Below are positions 1 through 11,389 of a DNA stretch of 64,000 nt, piece by piece; position 1 is the first letter of the stretch, and every line of letters starts with the position of its first letter. The notes under the pieces were generated by a model. It saw only the letters and a program-made list of their open reading frames with translations. It made no database searches and had not been told where the DNA came from. This DNA comes from Gliomastix tumulicola. Lineage: Eukaryota > Ascomycota > Sordariomycetes > Hypocreales > Bionectriaceae. A program made the position numbers and the translations under genes. Location: positions 3,840,409 through 3,904,408 of the forward strand of contig BCHX01000005.1 in assembly GCA_001599755.1 (NCBI GenBank), given 5' to 3'.

Positions 1-3000
1 GCAAGCGGCAGCACGGGCAAACGGAGACAGGACGACAGCAACAGCGGCAACAATGACGGCGAGGAGGAGGTGTGCGCGCTGGCCAAGAGGCAGAAAACCT
101 CCTCCTTCCCACGTCCTTCCAGGATCCAGTCATGGAATCTAGAGTCTGCCTTGCCTACCGGACTCACGGCGTCCAGCTATACGGTGGCCTGGATCTGTGC
201 CATCCCCTGCGAGCTCGCGGCCGCGATGGCCATGCTGGACGAGACGCACCCGCACCTCCGAGGCCAGTCGGAGCACGACAGCAACCACTACACACTGGGG
301 AGCGTCAGCGGACACAATGTCGCCGTCGCCTGCCTCCCTACATCGCAGTACGGCACCGTCAACGCCGCGAATGTGCTGACAAATTTGAAGCGCACATTCC
401 CTTGCATTCGCTTATGTCTCATGGTCGGAGTCGGAGGCGGCGTCCCCGGTCTCAGCCATGACATCCGACTTGGAGATGTCGTCGTCGGCATCAGAGTCAT
501 GCCATATGAGCTCGGCAAGGTGGGCGCGGGCGGCCAGATACAGCACACGAACAGTTGCTTGACGCTTGATCACTCCATCAGCACCTTGCTATCCACCATA
601 CGGGCCAAGCACGAGCTGGCACCTAGTCGCGTGCCATCGATAATCCAGGAGCAGTTCTCATCGAAGCCGGAATACAGGCACCCCGAGTTGCCCGACCGCC
701 TCTTCCAGGCGGCATACGATCACATACCGTCGGATGATGCACCAGGCCAGTGTGACGCTTGCGACGAGTCCAAGGTCCTTCGTCGACGTGCGCGCATGTC
801 AACGGATCCTGAAATTCACTACGGCGCTATCGCGTCGGGAGACAAGCTTATGAAGCACGGGCTGCCGAGGAACGAGCTGGCACGGAGGCTCGACGTGATT
901 TGTTTCGAGATGGAGGCCGCTGGACTCATGGGCGTCATGCCCTGTCTTCCGATTCGAGGCATCTGCGACTACTCGGATTCTCACAAAAACAAAGAATGGC
1001 AAAAATATGCTGCCGCTGCCGCTGCAGCCTACGCTCGAGAGCTATTGGAAACAATGCCTACTACGGCGTCTGTAGAGGCTCGTAGAACAACTGATGATCA
1101 GCCGTCAGGGGAAGCTGAGTTGGGTACGTTCAATATTCTCTCCCCCATTCAACAGGATAGTTAGACACTCTGTTCCGCTGACTACTTGCTCTCTTTCAAA
1201 GACGAAACATCCGTTCTTGAGCGGCGTGCTCAATTTCTGTCGTCTCTCGCCTTCGCTCAACTTGATGTTCGAAGGCACACCATCAAAAGAGCCCAAGCGA
1301 AGACCTGTCAGTGGTTTCTCCGGACACCCGAGTATGAGCACTGGCAGGACCGAGCCCATCATGATGATCATCATGGATTCCTGTGGATACGGGGTAAGCC
1401 TGGCGTTGGCAAGTCGACTATGATGAAGTTTCTATTCGACAACGCGCGCAAGTCGGAGAAGAAGACAAATTCGTTCAACATATCCTTCTTCTTCAATGCA
1501 CGCGGCGGGGCACTTGAGAAGTCTGTGTCCGGCATGTACCGGTCGCTGCTGCTTCAACTCCTTGAACGCTTTACGGATCTTCAGACTGTTCTAGATGATC
1601 CTGATGTCATTCCTCGCACCCCCACTGAGCATCCCTCTCTAGACGTTCTCAAAGACCTCTTTCAGACCGCCATATCATGTCTTGGAAGCAGATCTTTGAC
1701 ATGCTTTGTGGACGCTCTAGATGAGGGTGACGAGCACCAGATTATCGAAATGGTTCAATTCTTCGAGGAAATTGCGGAACAGTCGGCAGAGAACGGCATC
1801 CAGTTCAAGACATGTCTCTCGAGTCGTCACTACCCTTATATTGACGTCAAGTATGGACTACGGCTGTCTTTGGAAGACCAAGACGGACACAAGGACGACT
1901 TGTGCAATTACATTCGGGCCAATCTCAGAGTCAAGGACGCAAAAATGCTGGAAGATCTACAGGAGCAACTTATATCGAAGTCTCAAGGGGTCTTTCTCTG
2001 GCTCAAGCTAGTCGTGGACATTCTCATCCAGGAGAACAAGCGTGGAAGGCTTGCTATGAAGAAGCGCCTTGCCGAGATCCCTCCGGGCCTGAGTGATCTA
2101 TTTCGAGATATACTGGCCCGCGACACGAAGAACATGAATGATTTGCTCCTGAGCGTCTCCTGGATCCTCTTCGCCAAGCGACCTTTGAGGCTCCTTGAAT
2201 ATCATCATGCAATATGGGCTGGCCTAGCGAGGTCTCACCATGCCGATGAAGACATGCCTGATGCTACTGCCGATGACGCGGAAGACTGTGCAGAGATGTG
2301 TGTTCTTAGTTCGTCAAAGGGTCTGGCCGAGGTAGCACAAGAAAAGAAGACTGCGGAGGCGACAAAGCCCAACGAACGCATTGTGCAGTTCATACACGAG
2401 TCGGTTCGTGACTACCTCCTCAAAGATGGGGGCATGAACGAGCTTTGGCCAGATCTAGCACTCAACATGGAAGCCCAGAGTCACGAGCAACTTAAAGAAT
2501 GCTGTTTGTTCTACCTGAAGCATCAAGCTACTCAGCGCCGTATCAGCGGCCCCGATCATGGCCTCATGGATATCAAATTCGGTGCAGCCAAGTCACTGAG
2601 TCGATCGCTCCCTTTCCTAGAATACGCCAGCCAGTATGTTCTTTTCCATGCGGATGGCGCCGCGGCTACATTTCCTCAGGATGAGACGCTTGGCATCTTC
2701 TCGCCCACCGACTGGAGCAAGCTCTGCAATATGTACGAGAAGTACAAGCCCCGGCGGTATGACCGCAGCACTCGTCTCATCTACATGCTCGCAGACAAGG
2801 GCCTGGCGAATCTCATCCATGCTCGCATCCGCACCGAAGCGCCGCATAGGCCAGAGGAAGGTGTCAAGCATCGATATCCACTGTTTGCTGCCCTTGCCTG
2901 GGAGCATGGGGCCGCAGCGGCTGCACTACTTGGCATGACTTCACCCGACTTCCGCGGTGAATATTTGGAAATCAATATTCACCCTGCCATAGTGGGCTAC

Positions 3001-4464
3001 GGGCGCTACTCTCCGCTCTCCTGGGCAGCCATGAAGGGTCTCCCGAATATCATCCGGGCCTTGATTAAGCAGGGCGTAGATGTCAACGAGGAGGACCAAG
3101 CTTCAAGAACCCCGTTGGATTCTGCCCTTGGCGGAGGCGAACTTGACGCTGCCCGTATTCTACTCAGCAACGGCGCTGGGTATGCCTCTCCTCAGAACTT
3201 GGAAAAGGGGGCTGCGAGGGCGGCAAGACTTGGAGACGACTTCATTATCAGGTCTATCGCTCGTATTTCGACGGCCACAATGGGAAAGGCGTTATACGTG
3301 GCCTTCGGCCACGGACACGAGGAGATGGGCAGGATGATGATTGCTCATGGAGTGACGCTGGGTGACCCTGCCGCTCTTGACGATGACATCGTGGAGGGGT
3401 CCATGCATAATTATATGGTCATGGTGAAGCATTTGGTCCATTCTGAGAAGGACCCCGGGGTCAGGTCTAAAAATGCCGAGAAGCTCCTTTTTTGGGCGGC
3501 GAGACTCGGGCTAGAGCGAGGCTCTGGACTCCATATACCTGAAGGAGTCAACGTCGACTGTCTAGACTCCAGCAACGATACGCCTCTGATAGTTGCTCTG
3601 AAGCATCAGAGATGGTGGACGGCGGAGTTTTTTCTCACCGAGGGAGCCGATCCTAATGTCCGGTCGTCGTCACAGTCCCAGACACCTCTTCATCTCGCGT
3701 CAAAATCCTGGGCTAAGGTGTCGCTGATCGGGCTCCTGCTCGTTCGTGGCGCCGATACCGCCGTGCGTGACTCGACTCAAAGAACGCCGCTCCATTATGC
3801 TAGCCTCTTAGGGGAGAACGAAGACGTGGTGTCTCTCCTCCTCGAACATGGATCGGCAGTTGATGCTAAGGATGCGTTTGGAAACACGCCGCTCCTCAGT
3901 GCCTCGTTTTCTTCGTCTGGCAGCGTGGTGGCCTCATTACTCCGGCATGGCGCTGATGTGAACGTGGTAGGCTCCATGGGGCTCAGGCCACTTGACATTG
4001 CCTGCGACCGGGAGAACTACTCCAAGGTATCGGAGCTCACTGGTCATGGAGGTGGCAATGTCAACCAGATTGCTCGTGGTCTGGCACCGCTTCATCGTGT
4101 ATCCAGGACTGGGAATGTCGAGATCGTCCGCCTACTTCTCCTCGCAGGCGCCGACGCCAACGTTCGATGTACTCGACAGAGAACTCCGCTCCACCTAGCT
4201 GCTGCTGCCGGCCACAGAGGTGTTGTATCAGCCCTACTGGAGAGCGGGCAGTGCGATGTGGACTCCAAGGACGACCAAGATATCACTCCGCTCTGCCTCG
4301 CCTGCGCCGGGGATCATACAGCGGTGGCTAAACTGCTGCTCAAATGGGGAGCTAGTCCCAAAATACCAGACAGACAGGGTGTAACACCACTTGATATCGC
4401 GGAGGAGCATGACGACCAGTCCCTAGCGGACATGCTTATTGCGCACGGTGCGAGATACAGTTGA
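1..4464 (+). CDS. PNP-NACHT-ankyrin NLR-like receptor, 5' end missing
   Basis: Fungal NLR-type protein, probably an intracellular non-self or stress sensor (inferred from family). The frame is open from base 1, so the start lies upstream. Exons are 1-1123 and 1202-4464. The 78-nt intron (GTACGT donor, CTGAC branch, AAAG acceptor) joins two same-frame ORFs and removes an in-frame TAG at 1162. Visible length is about 1461 aa. Order: basic/Asp-rich leader; purine-nucleoside-phosphorylase-like domain about 175-1060, with the Gly-rich VGVGGG motif and the FEMEAAG motif; the standard linker into NACHT (FAQLDVRR); P-loop GKPGVGKS at 1393-1416; Walker B FVDALDE near 1710; about nine ankyrin repeats from 3000 to the stop. 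The PNP domain is the likely N-terminal effector or nucleoside-processing module. Architecture is certain; ligand and output are unknown. Confidence 0.93.
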
Positions 4465-4850
4465 GGACAAGACGCGAGAGGATTCGGCCACAGAAGAGCC
4501 AAAAACCTGTAGCGTTTACGCGCGCAACCGCTCGGTTCCCGCCCCTTCGCACAAAAGTTTACGTCCGGGGGTCGGGGCAGATTCATGCCGATCCCCCGCC
4601 TTCCTATCCAGCAGGCCCGGGTTGCCCTGTCGCCGGGTAAATGTCCTGGTACGGAGTCGGGAAGGAGAGGAACGAATTATTGCGTGGGATCATGGAGAGA
4701 TCGTTTGCATTTTTGCCGAGGAATCGAGTAGTTACTGATCGACATCTCGTTATATAGCCGGCTTGCTTTAAATTTTTGAGATCTCTGGTCTGATGTATTA
4801 CTTGGACTGAAGGACTCTGCATAGAGGGAACTGGTCTATTTGCAGTCAGG
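4465..4850. other. Intergenic region and GH43 promoter
   Basis: The region holds the 3' end of the receptor gene and the promoter of the glycosidase. No ORF is credible. It contains a TATA-like element and two CreA-type SYGGRG matches (4565-4570, and 4594-4599 on the minus strand). This would fit carbon repression of a hemicellulase, but two short matches in 386 bp are not far above chance. Confidence 0.5.
4751..4757 (+). promoter_or_regulatory. TATA-like box of the GH43 gene
   Basis: TATATAG lies about 94-100 bp upstream of the ATG at 4851, a usual distance for a fungal core promoter with a short leader. Assignment is by sequence and position only. Confidence 0.45.
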
Positions 4851-6614
4851 ATGCTACGGGCCTCTCTCGCGGTCTGCCTTGCGGCCTTCGGCACGGCGCT
4901 TTCAGTGCCTGTGAGCAACGCCAACTCGACGTTCTTCAACCCCGTCCTCCCAGGATGGCACTCTGATCCTTCGTGTATCCGAGTCGATGATACCTTCTAC
5001 TGCACGACATCCACCTTCATCGCCTTCCCTGGCCTTCCCGTCTACGCCTCGAAAGACTTGGTCAACTGGCGGCTCATCTCCCACGCTTGGAACCGCGACA
5101 GCCAGCTCCCCGGCACGTCATGGAACACCACCATCCAGCAGGACGGCATGTGGGCGCCGACCCTCCGCTACCACGACGACGAATTCTGGCTCATCTGCAC
5201 CTACATCCTCAACGGCGCAACACTCGACGATACGGGTGACGGCACACAAGGCACGCTCTTCCGGACCAAGGATATCTTCAGCGATGAGGCGTGGAGCGAT
5301 CCCCTCATCTTCTATCCGAATAAGATCGACCCCGACATCTTCTGGGATGACGGCAAAGTCTGGGTCGCGCAGCAGGGCATCATCTTGCAGGAGCTCGATC
5401 TCGAGACGGGGGATCTGAGCCAGCCGCCAATCCAGTTGTGGAATGGCACTGGCGGCTCCTGGCCTGAGGGTCCCCATCTGTACAAGAAGGACGGATGGTA
5501 CTATCTCATGATTGCCGAGGGCGGCACCGGAGCCAATCACGCCGTGACCATCGCCCGGTCTAAGAATATCGACGGGCCGTATGAGTCGCATGTTGGAAAC
5601 CCCATCCTCACCAATCGCTACACGGACGCCTACTTTCAGCGCGTCGGGCACGGCGACCTCTTTGACGACCAGGACGGGAACTGGTGGGCCATCGTCCATG
5701 CATCACGATCCGGCCCTGAGAACAGAATCTATCCCATGGGCCGAGAATCCGTCATGGCTCCAGCGCGGTGGGAGGAGGGCGAGTGGCCTGTGATCACCAA
5801 CGTCAGTGGCAGGATGGATGTTTGGCCTCTCCCGGAGGAGGACCGTGACGGTGTGCCTGGCAACGGTCCGTTCAATGGTGATCCCGACGTGTTTGATTTT
5901 GACGGGTCTTCAACCATGCCAAAGCACTTTCTTCACCATCGAGTACCTCGTCAAGGAAGCTTCAAGTTCTCTGACGAGGGCGGTCTTGAGATTACGCCGA
6001 GCCGAGCCAATCTGACAGGCGTCTCATACACCGATGATCTAGCGCTGAAAGGCCAACGAGGCATCTCTTTTGTCGGACGGCGCCAGACCCAAACCGTGTT
6101 CAACTTCACTGTCGACGTGGATGCGAAGTCTGCCACAGAGGCTGGCCAAGAAGCAGGCATCTCCATCTTCCTCGCCCAGGAGAACCACGCCGACGTCTCC
6201 CTGGTGTATCTCAACCCCTGCAACATCAGCCAGCCTGCTGGCCTCCACCTCCGCTTCCGCGCTCACGGCCGAAATGCCCCTCCTCGTGTCATTCGAGCTC
6301 TCCCTGACGGCTGGGCTGAGGCCGACTCCATTCGTCTCCACATCCTAACCAGGGACACACAGGCTTTCTATCTTGGTGCTTCACTAGATGATGGGGACTT
6401 CATTGAGCTTGGATCTGTGCCCAGTTTCCTAGTTTCGCATCTTGACAGTGCTCAGAGTGGGACATTCATCGGTGCACTGCTTGGTGCTTTCGCGACCTGC
6501 AACGGAGCTGGCGAGGGCGATGACTGCCCTGGTGATTTTGTCGGGAAGTTCAACAGGTGGAGGTACACGCCCATCGCTCAGTATATAGAGGCAGACGAGT
6601 TGATTGAAGCTTGA
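4851..6614 (+). CDS. Secreted GH43 beta-xylosidase / alpha-L-arabinofuranosidase
   Basis: Single-exon gene, 587 aa. The hydrophobic N-terminus (about residues 1-18) is a signal peptide, so the enzyme is probably extracellular and attacks xylan or arabinan side chains and oligosaccharides. The GH43 five-bladed propeller covers about 28-330. The catalytic triad is visible: base Asp39 in the WHSDPS motif, pKa-modulating Asp160 in KIDPDIF, and acid Glu206 in WPEGPHL. A C-terminal beta-sandwich, as in two-domain fungal GH43 xylosidases, covers about 345-580. Several N-glycosylation sequons are present. Length and triad indicate an intact enzyme. Xylosidase and arabinofuranosidase activity cannot be separated from sequence alone. 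Confidence 0.93.
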   Translation: MLRASLAVCLAAFGTALSVPVSNANSTFFNPVLPGWHSDPSCIRVDDTFYCTTSTFIAFPGLPVYASKDLVNWRLISHAWNRDSQLPGTSWNTTIQQDGMWAPTLRYHDDEFWLICTYILNGATLDDTGDGTQGTLFRTKDIFSDEAWSDPLIFYPNKIDPDIFWDDGKVWVAQQGIILQELDLETGDLSQPPIQLWNGTGGSWPEGPHLYKKDGWYYLMIAEGGTGANHAVTIARSKNIDGPYESHVGNPILTNRYTDAYFQRVGHGDLFDDQDGNWWAIVHASRSGPENRIYPMGRESVMAPARWEEGEWPVITNVSGRMDVWPLPEEDRDGVPGNGPFNGDPDVFDFDGSSTMPKHFLHHRVPRQGSFKFSDEGGLEITPSRANLTGVSYTDDLALKGQRGISFVGRRQTQTVFNFTVDVDAKSATEAGQEAGISIFLAQENHADVSLVYLNPCNISQPAGLHLRFRAHGRNAPPRVIRALPDGWAEADSIRLHILTRDTQAFYLGASLDDGDFIELGSVPSFLVSHLDSAQSGTFIGALLGAFATCNGAGEGDDCPGDFVGKFNRWRYTPIAQYIEADELIEA

Positions 6615-7911
6615 AGCCCAAGGTCGACTTGTGTTTACACGCAAAAGGCGACTTGGGATGGGAACATTAGATAGTGGTCGGAAAATTTGTCTTTAGACGT
6701 AGCTAGAGTGAGTGAAAAGAGCGACGAATGGGTATTGAGCTTGATAACACATACTTTCGAAATGTCTTTTCAGAAGCTGCATATGCTTCTGTTTGATGAC
6801 TTGGTGTCGAGCCATCTTGACAGTTTTCGCTCAGCGACTACAGTCACTACCTCTTGGCGAGCTATGTCAACAGCCCCGACAATACCTCGATCGGGAACCG
6901 GCCTGTTCAAACCAAGCTCTACGCCTAACAAATACGAGTATCGCGTGATGAACACTTAGATATTTCCCCCAGAAAGACGCACCACATTGGGCACGAAAGT
7001 CCCAGTGTCAAACAGGGGCTACGTCGCTCAGTAGTTCACCTCGTAACAAGCCCGTCAACCCACGGACTCCTGCGACACAAGGCGCTGCTCGCTTATCCAT
7101 GTCGATGCAGCGAAGTGCCCACCGCGTCGAGGCCCAAGTGATGCTATAAGTATGCACTCAATATCATTCGAGAGTCGTGAAGCTCTTTTTGATAACAACA
7201 ACACCAAGTTTGTCGAGTGTGGTTTCAGGGTCGAGTCAAGGGCGACTGTGCGGCAAACTGTCCAATCCCCCATGTCCGTCATTTGGCGTTTGTCATGTGA
7301 AACCTCTCAATCTCGACTTCGGATTCAGACATGATATTTTTCGTCCGAGTCGCCAAACAGGCCTATCCTCGTGCCACTCGCATTCTTCCCGGATTTCAAA
7401 TTGCCCTTATCGCCGGATCACGATGGTGTGACCTCGTCTGCGGATGAGAAAGCCAATTGTCGGACTGTTTCGTCATTGGACTTGCGCCTGTTGTTATCCC
7501 AATTATCGATGCATCTCTTCATTCTAGATGCCGTCTTTCTTGATTTTGTTTCTTGCTTTGAGGTTCGCCTGACGGACTAAAAAGGTGATGCCAACGGACC
7601 ATAAAATGGCGTGATGGCCTCCACTGACGGCGTCAACCTTGAAACCGTCCGCGCTGGATCGTGCGGCTTGTGGCGTTAGTAGGGCTTGGTATCGTCAAAG
7701 AGGGGGCGCTCGTGGGGGGACTATTCTTAGCTTGTTGATCCCCTTCTGGCACGGCAGGCGTTCCGACCTCGCACATGGTTCTAGTGAAGATCTCGATGGG
7801 GAGCTACCTATGCAGCTGTGACTTGAAGAGGTAGCTGTCTACAGAGCCGCTTCGAGACCGCGTTATCGGCACAAGTTCTAGAACCGTATCGCAAGGTATC
7901 GCGTCTGCACG
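6615..7911. other. Intergenic, no supported gene
   Basis: About 1.3 kb between two plus-strand genes. Only short ORFs (up to about 90 aa) without family features are present. It should hold the GH43 3' end and the oxygenase promoter. Confidence 0.6.
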
Positions 7912-9040
7912 ATGAGTCCGACATCCAGCTTTGCCTCGATCCCTGTGATCGACCTCTCGCTCTCGTCTTCCGATGACACCGAGCCGCAGCTACTGTCCGA
8001 GCTCCGGAACGCTCTGGTCAATATCGGCTTTCTCTATGTCAAGAATCATGGCGTCCCCTCTGACGTCATCACCGACATGCAGGAAGCTCTACCGAAGCTC
8101 TTCGCGCTGAGCACCGATGAGAAGGAAGAAGTCGCCTTAGAGAAGAGTCCACACTTCTTGGGCTACAGCGGCGACGGAGCAGAGACAACGGCTGGGCAGG
8201 CAGATCGGAGAGAACAGTTTGAATTCGCGACCGAACTGGAGGCCACGTGGGAAGAAGGCAAGCCCTTGAGCGAACGGCTGAAGGGGCCTAATCCGGTACG
8301 TGAGCCTCGACGGAGATCCTGAGCTTGTGAGTACTAACAGTACTAATCATGCTTTACAGTGGCCAACTGCCCATCCAGAGCTGCGCCCGATCGTAGAGAG
8401 ATACATAGCCGAACTCACTTCCCTTGGTGAACGATTCCTCCAGATCGTCGCCAAAGCCCTATCCCTCCCATCATCCACTTTCCACCCTTTCCTCTCCGAC
8501 CAGCACCGCCTGAAGCTCGTTCACTATCCAGCCAGCGACGGCCAGGGTGTCGGCCCACACAAGGACTCTTCAGGCTGGTGGACGTTCCTCCTGCAGGCAT
8601 CCCCTCCACATGTCAAGGGTCTCCAGGTCCTCAACAAGGCAGGGAGCTGGGTTGATGTTCCGATCATCGAGGGGACGTTTGTGGTCAATATCGGACAGGC
8701 TTTTGAAGTCGTTACGAATGGAGTCTGCAAGGCGACAACGCATCGCGTACTTGGTGGCGAATACGAGAGGTTCAGCGTGCCCTTTTTCCAGGGTGTGAGG
8801 CGGGACTTGACAAAGGAGGAAGCGCTGGGGACCTTGCACGACCATTTTGCTTCATATATTTGGAAACATGACGGAGAGGGCGAGTCTGAGGAGGCAAGGT
8901 CTATCGACTCCTCGTTCCTACAGGGCAAGTACGAGACCTGGGGAGAGAGCCAGCTGCGGACGAAGATCAGAAGTCACAGGAGCGTTGGGAGTCGCTTCTA
9001 CGCTGACGTGTATGACAAGTACATCAACGATGATAGCTGA
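7912..9040 (+). CDS. 2-oxoglutarate/Fe(II) oxygenase (isopenicillin-N-synthase-like)
   Basis: Two exons, 7912-8295 and 8360-9040, give 354 aa. The 64-nt intron has GTACGTGA at the donor, TACTAAC as branch site and TTTACAG at the acceptor, in phase 0. The N-terminal DIOX_N domain (PVIDLSL ... NIGFLYVKNHGV) precedes the double-stranded beta-helix core. The Fe(II) triad is present: His at 8558 and Asp at 8564 (PHKDSSG), and distal His at 8741 (THRV). Arg at 8768 in RFSVPFF binds 2-oxoglutarate. Such soluble enzymes hydroxylate, desaturate or cyclise small molecules; the substrate is not readable here. The tail-to-tail neighbour 63 bp away encodes a second member of the same family, which suggests a shared pathway. 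Confidence 0.92.
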
Positions 9041-9102
9041 GCCGTTGTACCTAACGATATTGCTCATTACAAATCATATTCAGAATACACAGAAGATAGC
9101 AT

Positions 9103-10346
9103 TTAATCGTAGTACTTGGCCTTGACACCCTTGAGGATCTCCTGCTCAGAAATCTCACTCCTCACCGACGTCTTGTTCACGCCAGCCTTGACTCGGGCCT
9201 TGACCCATTCTCCAGCCGTGATACCAGACACGTACTCGGCATCCTCGCCAGGCTCATACCCAAGCCTCTTGAGCACAGGGCTGTCGACAGGGCGCAGCTC
9301 CAGGTCATCCTCAGGCCTCACAAAGTACAGCACACCCAGCCTGTCCACACCGGCCTGATCCGCCGGCGGCGCCACGACGCGATGGATGCTGCTCTTCAGG
9401 AACCCGTTCGTCAGGAACTGCAGCGCATCCGCCACATTCACCGTGATGCTCCCGGCGTGCGGCCGCACCCACTTCCACTTGCCCTCCTCGCTCGGATCGC
9501 GCACCTGCAGCGCGGCGACGGGCTGGCGGAACAGCAGCGTCAGGCTGCCGAAATCCGTGTGGCCCTTGACCCAGATGTTGTCGAGCTTCGCGTTGGTGGC
9601 GGCGTCGCGCGCGTGGTACTTCATGTAGCGCAGGTGGCAGTCGGAGCGGGCCGCCTCGTAGCGGTGGCGCGCGGTGAAGTAGTCCTCGGGCAGCTCGAGG
9701 ATGATGGCGAAGAGGGTGAGGAGCTTGTGCACGATGGAGTCGTGGATGTGGCGCGCGAAGGACTCGATCTCGTCGGTGTGCTCGTTGATGATGGCCGGGT
9801 GCGGGCGGGTGAAGTCCGGGGTGAACTTGGGGATGTTGTAGATCTCGGTGTTGTCGAAGATGCCCGGGCGAACCTCCTGCTGGGTGTCAGTCACTTTTCT
9901 TTCCCGTGATGATTTGCGGGAGAAGAAGAGGGGGTAAGTCGTACCCTCAGGCCGAGGGGCTTGTAGCCGTTGTAGCCGCCATTCTCCAGGTCGGCACGGT
10001 ACTTGAGCTTCTCCTCCGTTGGCAGCTCAAAGAGCTTCTTGCCGATGGCAAACTGCCTGTCGACCTGCTCCTGCGTGAAACCGAAGTTCACGATGTAGAA
10101 GAAACCGATGTTCTGCAGGGCGTGCGACAGCTGCTTGGCCAGAGCTTCCTTTCCCCCAGGGGCGTCAAAGGTGGAGAGATCCAGCGTGACGAGGTCGGCC
10201 CATTCCACTGTGATTTGTGGCATCAGTAGGCGGTTCGACTGGGATCAATTACTACTACAGGGACGCTCACAGTCATGCTTGGTCTCCTCGACCTGCTTGT
10301 AGGTGGGCAGAGTGTGCACCGACGGGGCTTGGACTGCTGCGGCCAT
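9103..10346 (-). CDS. Second 2-oxoglutarate/Fe(II) oxygenase
   Basis: Three exons read from the complement: 10346-10271, 10207-9945 and 9879-9103, giving about 371 aa. The ATG at 10346 gives an MAAAVQAP... leader that splices in phase 1 into LEWADLVTLDLS. Intron 2 ends in a tandem CAGCAG acceptor, so exon 3 may start at 9879 or 9876. The core shows His-x-Asp in GHTDFGS, distal His in SSIHRVV, and an Arg in the following RLGVLYF strand, so all metal and cosubstrate ligands are kept. The N-terminal DIOX_N half (NIGFFYIVNFG) is present. It diverges from the MFS permease at 11390 and converges on the oxygenase at 7912. The substrate is unknown. Confidence 0.92.
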
Positions 10347-11389
10347 GATTGCGGGTTCAGGAAAAATGACACTTCAGTGATGTTCGAGGTTGAAAACGAG
10401 GCTTGGCCTAGTGCAATTGACTGCTGTAGGTAGTCAAGTGTGGGCGAGTGTAGTGATAGTGCCAAACGCGCATCTTATCAACACCCCAGAGCCCTGCTTA
10501 TATCCCACAACTGCCCTGTAAACCCTCCGAGCTCGCTGCGCTGCCCGTCTTGGTCAGCACAAATGGCACAATCAACGGCCACGGGCGAGTCGCATTTGAC
10601 ACCTTGGCGATGGAGTTGGCGGTTCCCGGCGCCGGGTCCTCTTAGTGAAGGGCCGCAGTGGCTAGCTAGTGAGCCCTGGATGCATGAGCCCGTCTCCGCA
10701 CTTCTACTTGATCTCGCCATCGTTACGGGTCATCACGACATCCTGCCATGTCTCCCCAGATCCTCATCAGCAGACGAATCAGATCTGCCGCGCCTTTCGT
10801 CCACCGTGCTGAATCTATCCGACCCTGCTGATATGAATTCTGTCCGCACCTACTTCCCTCTACTAGGGTCGGATAGAATTGATTTCTCCCCCCTAGTAGC
10901 TCTTATCTTTATTGCTCGATGCGGGTCGAGTGCCCGCCACTGTAGTTTTTCATCCATGCTGGCCCAGTGCTGTCTGTCTTTCACCATACCAACAGCCATG
11001 TCCAGGTACTTGACTCGACGTAGCCCTTTCGCAGGCCCCAACTGGTATAGACTTATTCCCGCGGACGGCAGTCTATACTGAGAGATGAGGACGATGGCAA
11101 GGGCTATGTCGTGATTCGCCGTGCAAATTCGTTGCTCTCTTGGCTGCTGCCGGTCGTATCCAACGTGCCGTCTCGTCGGGACTTGCAATATCGACGACCC
11201 GCTTGACAGATGGATGGCCACGACGCAATCGCATCATTGTTTTTCGAGATCCCTCGCAGGGCGTAGACTTCCTTCAAAAGTCTGAAAGCGACCGCCTCCG
11301 ATTGGACTCTTTCCTCGGTCTTGTCAATCCCACCCAATCAGCACACTCGGCCCCTTAGAGACTATTCACCGAGGATCAGCGCGCGCGAG
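10347..11389. promoter_or_regulatory. Divergent promoter between oxygenase and MFS permease
   Basis: About 1.04 kb between two divergent start codons and probably a shared control region. GATA-factor-type HGATAR matches occur at 10454-10459, 10474-10480 (minus strand) and 10902-10908 (minus strand). About three per kb are expected by chance, so they do not by themselves show nitrogen control. No convincing ORF. Confidence 0.45.

Noticed and set aside
10454..10908. HGATAR sites in the oxygenase/permease promoter as evidence for nitrogen control
   Set aside because: Three matches per kb on two strands is about the chance level.
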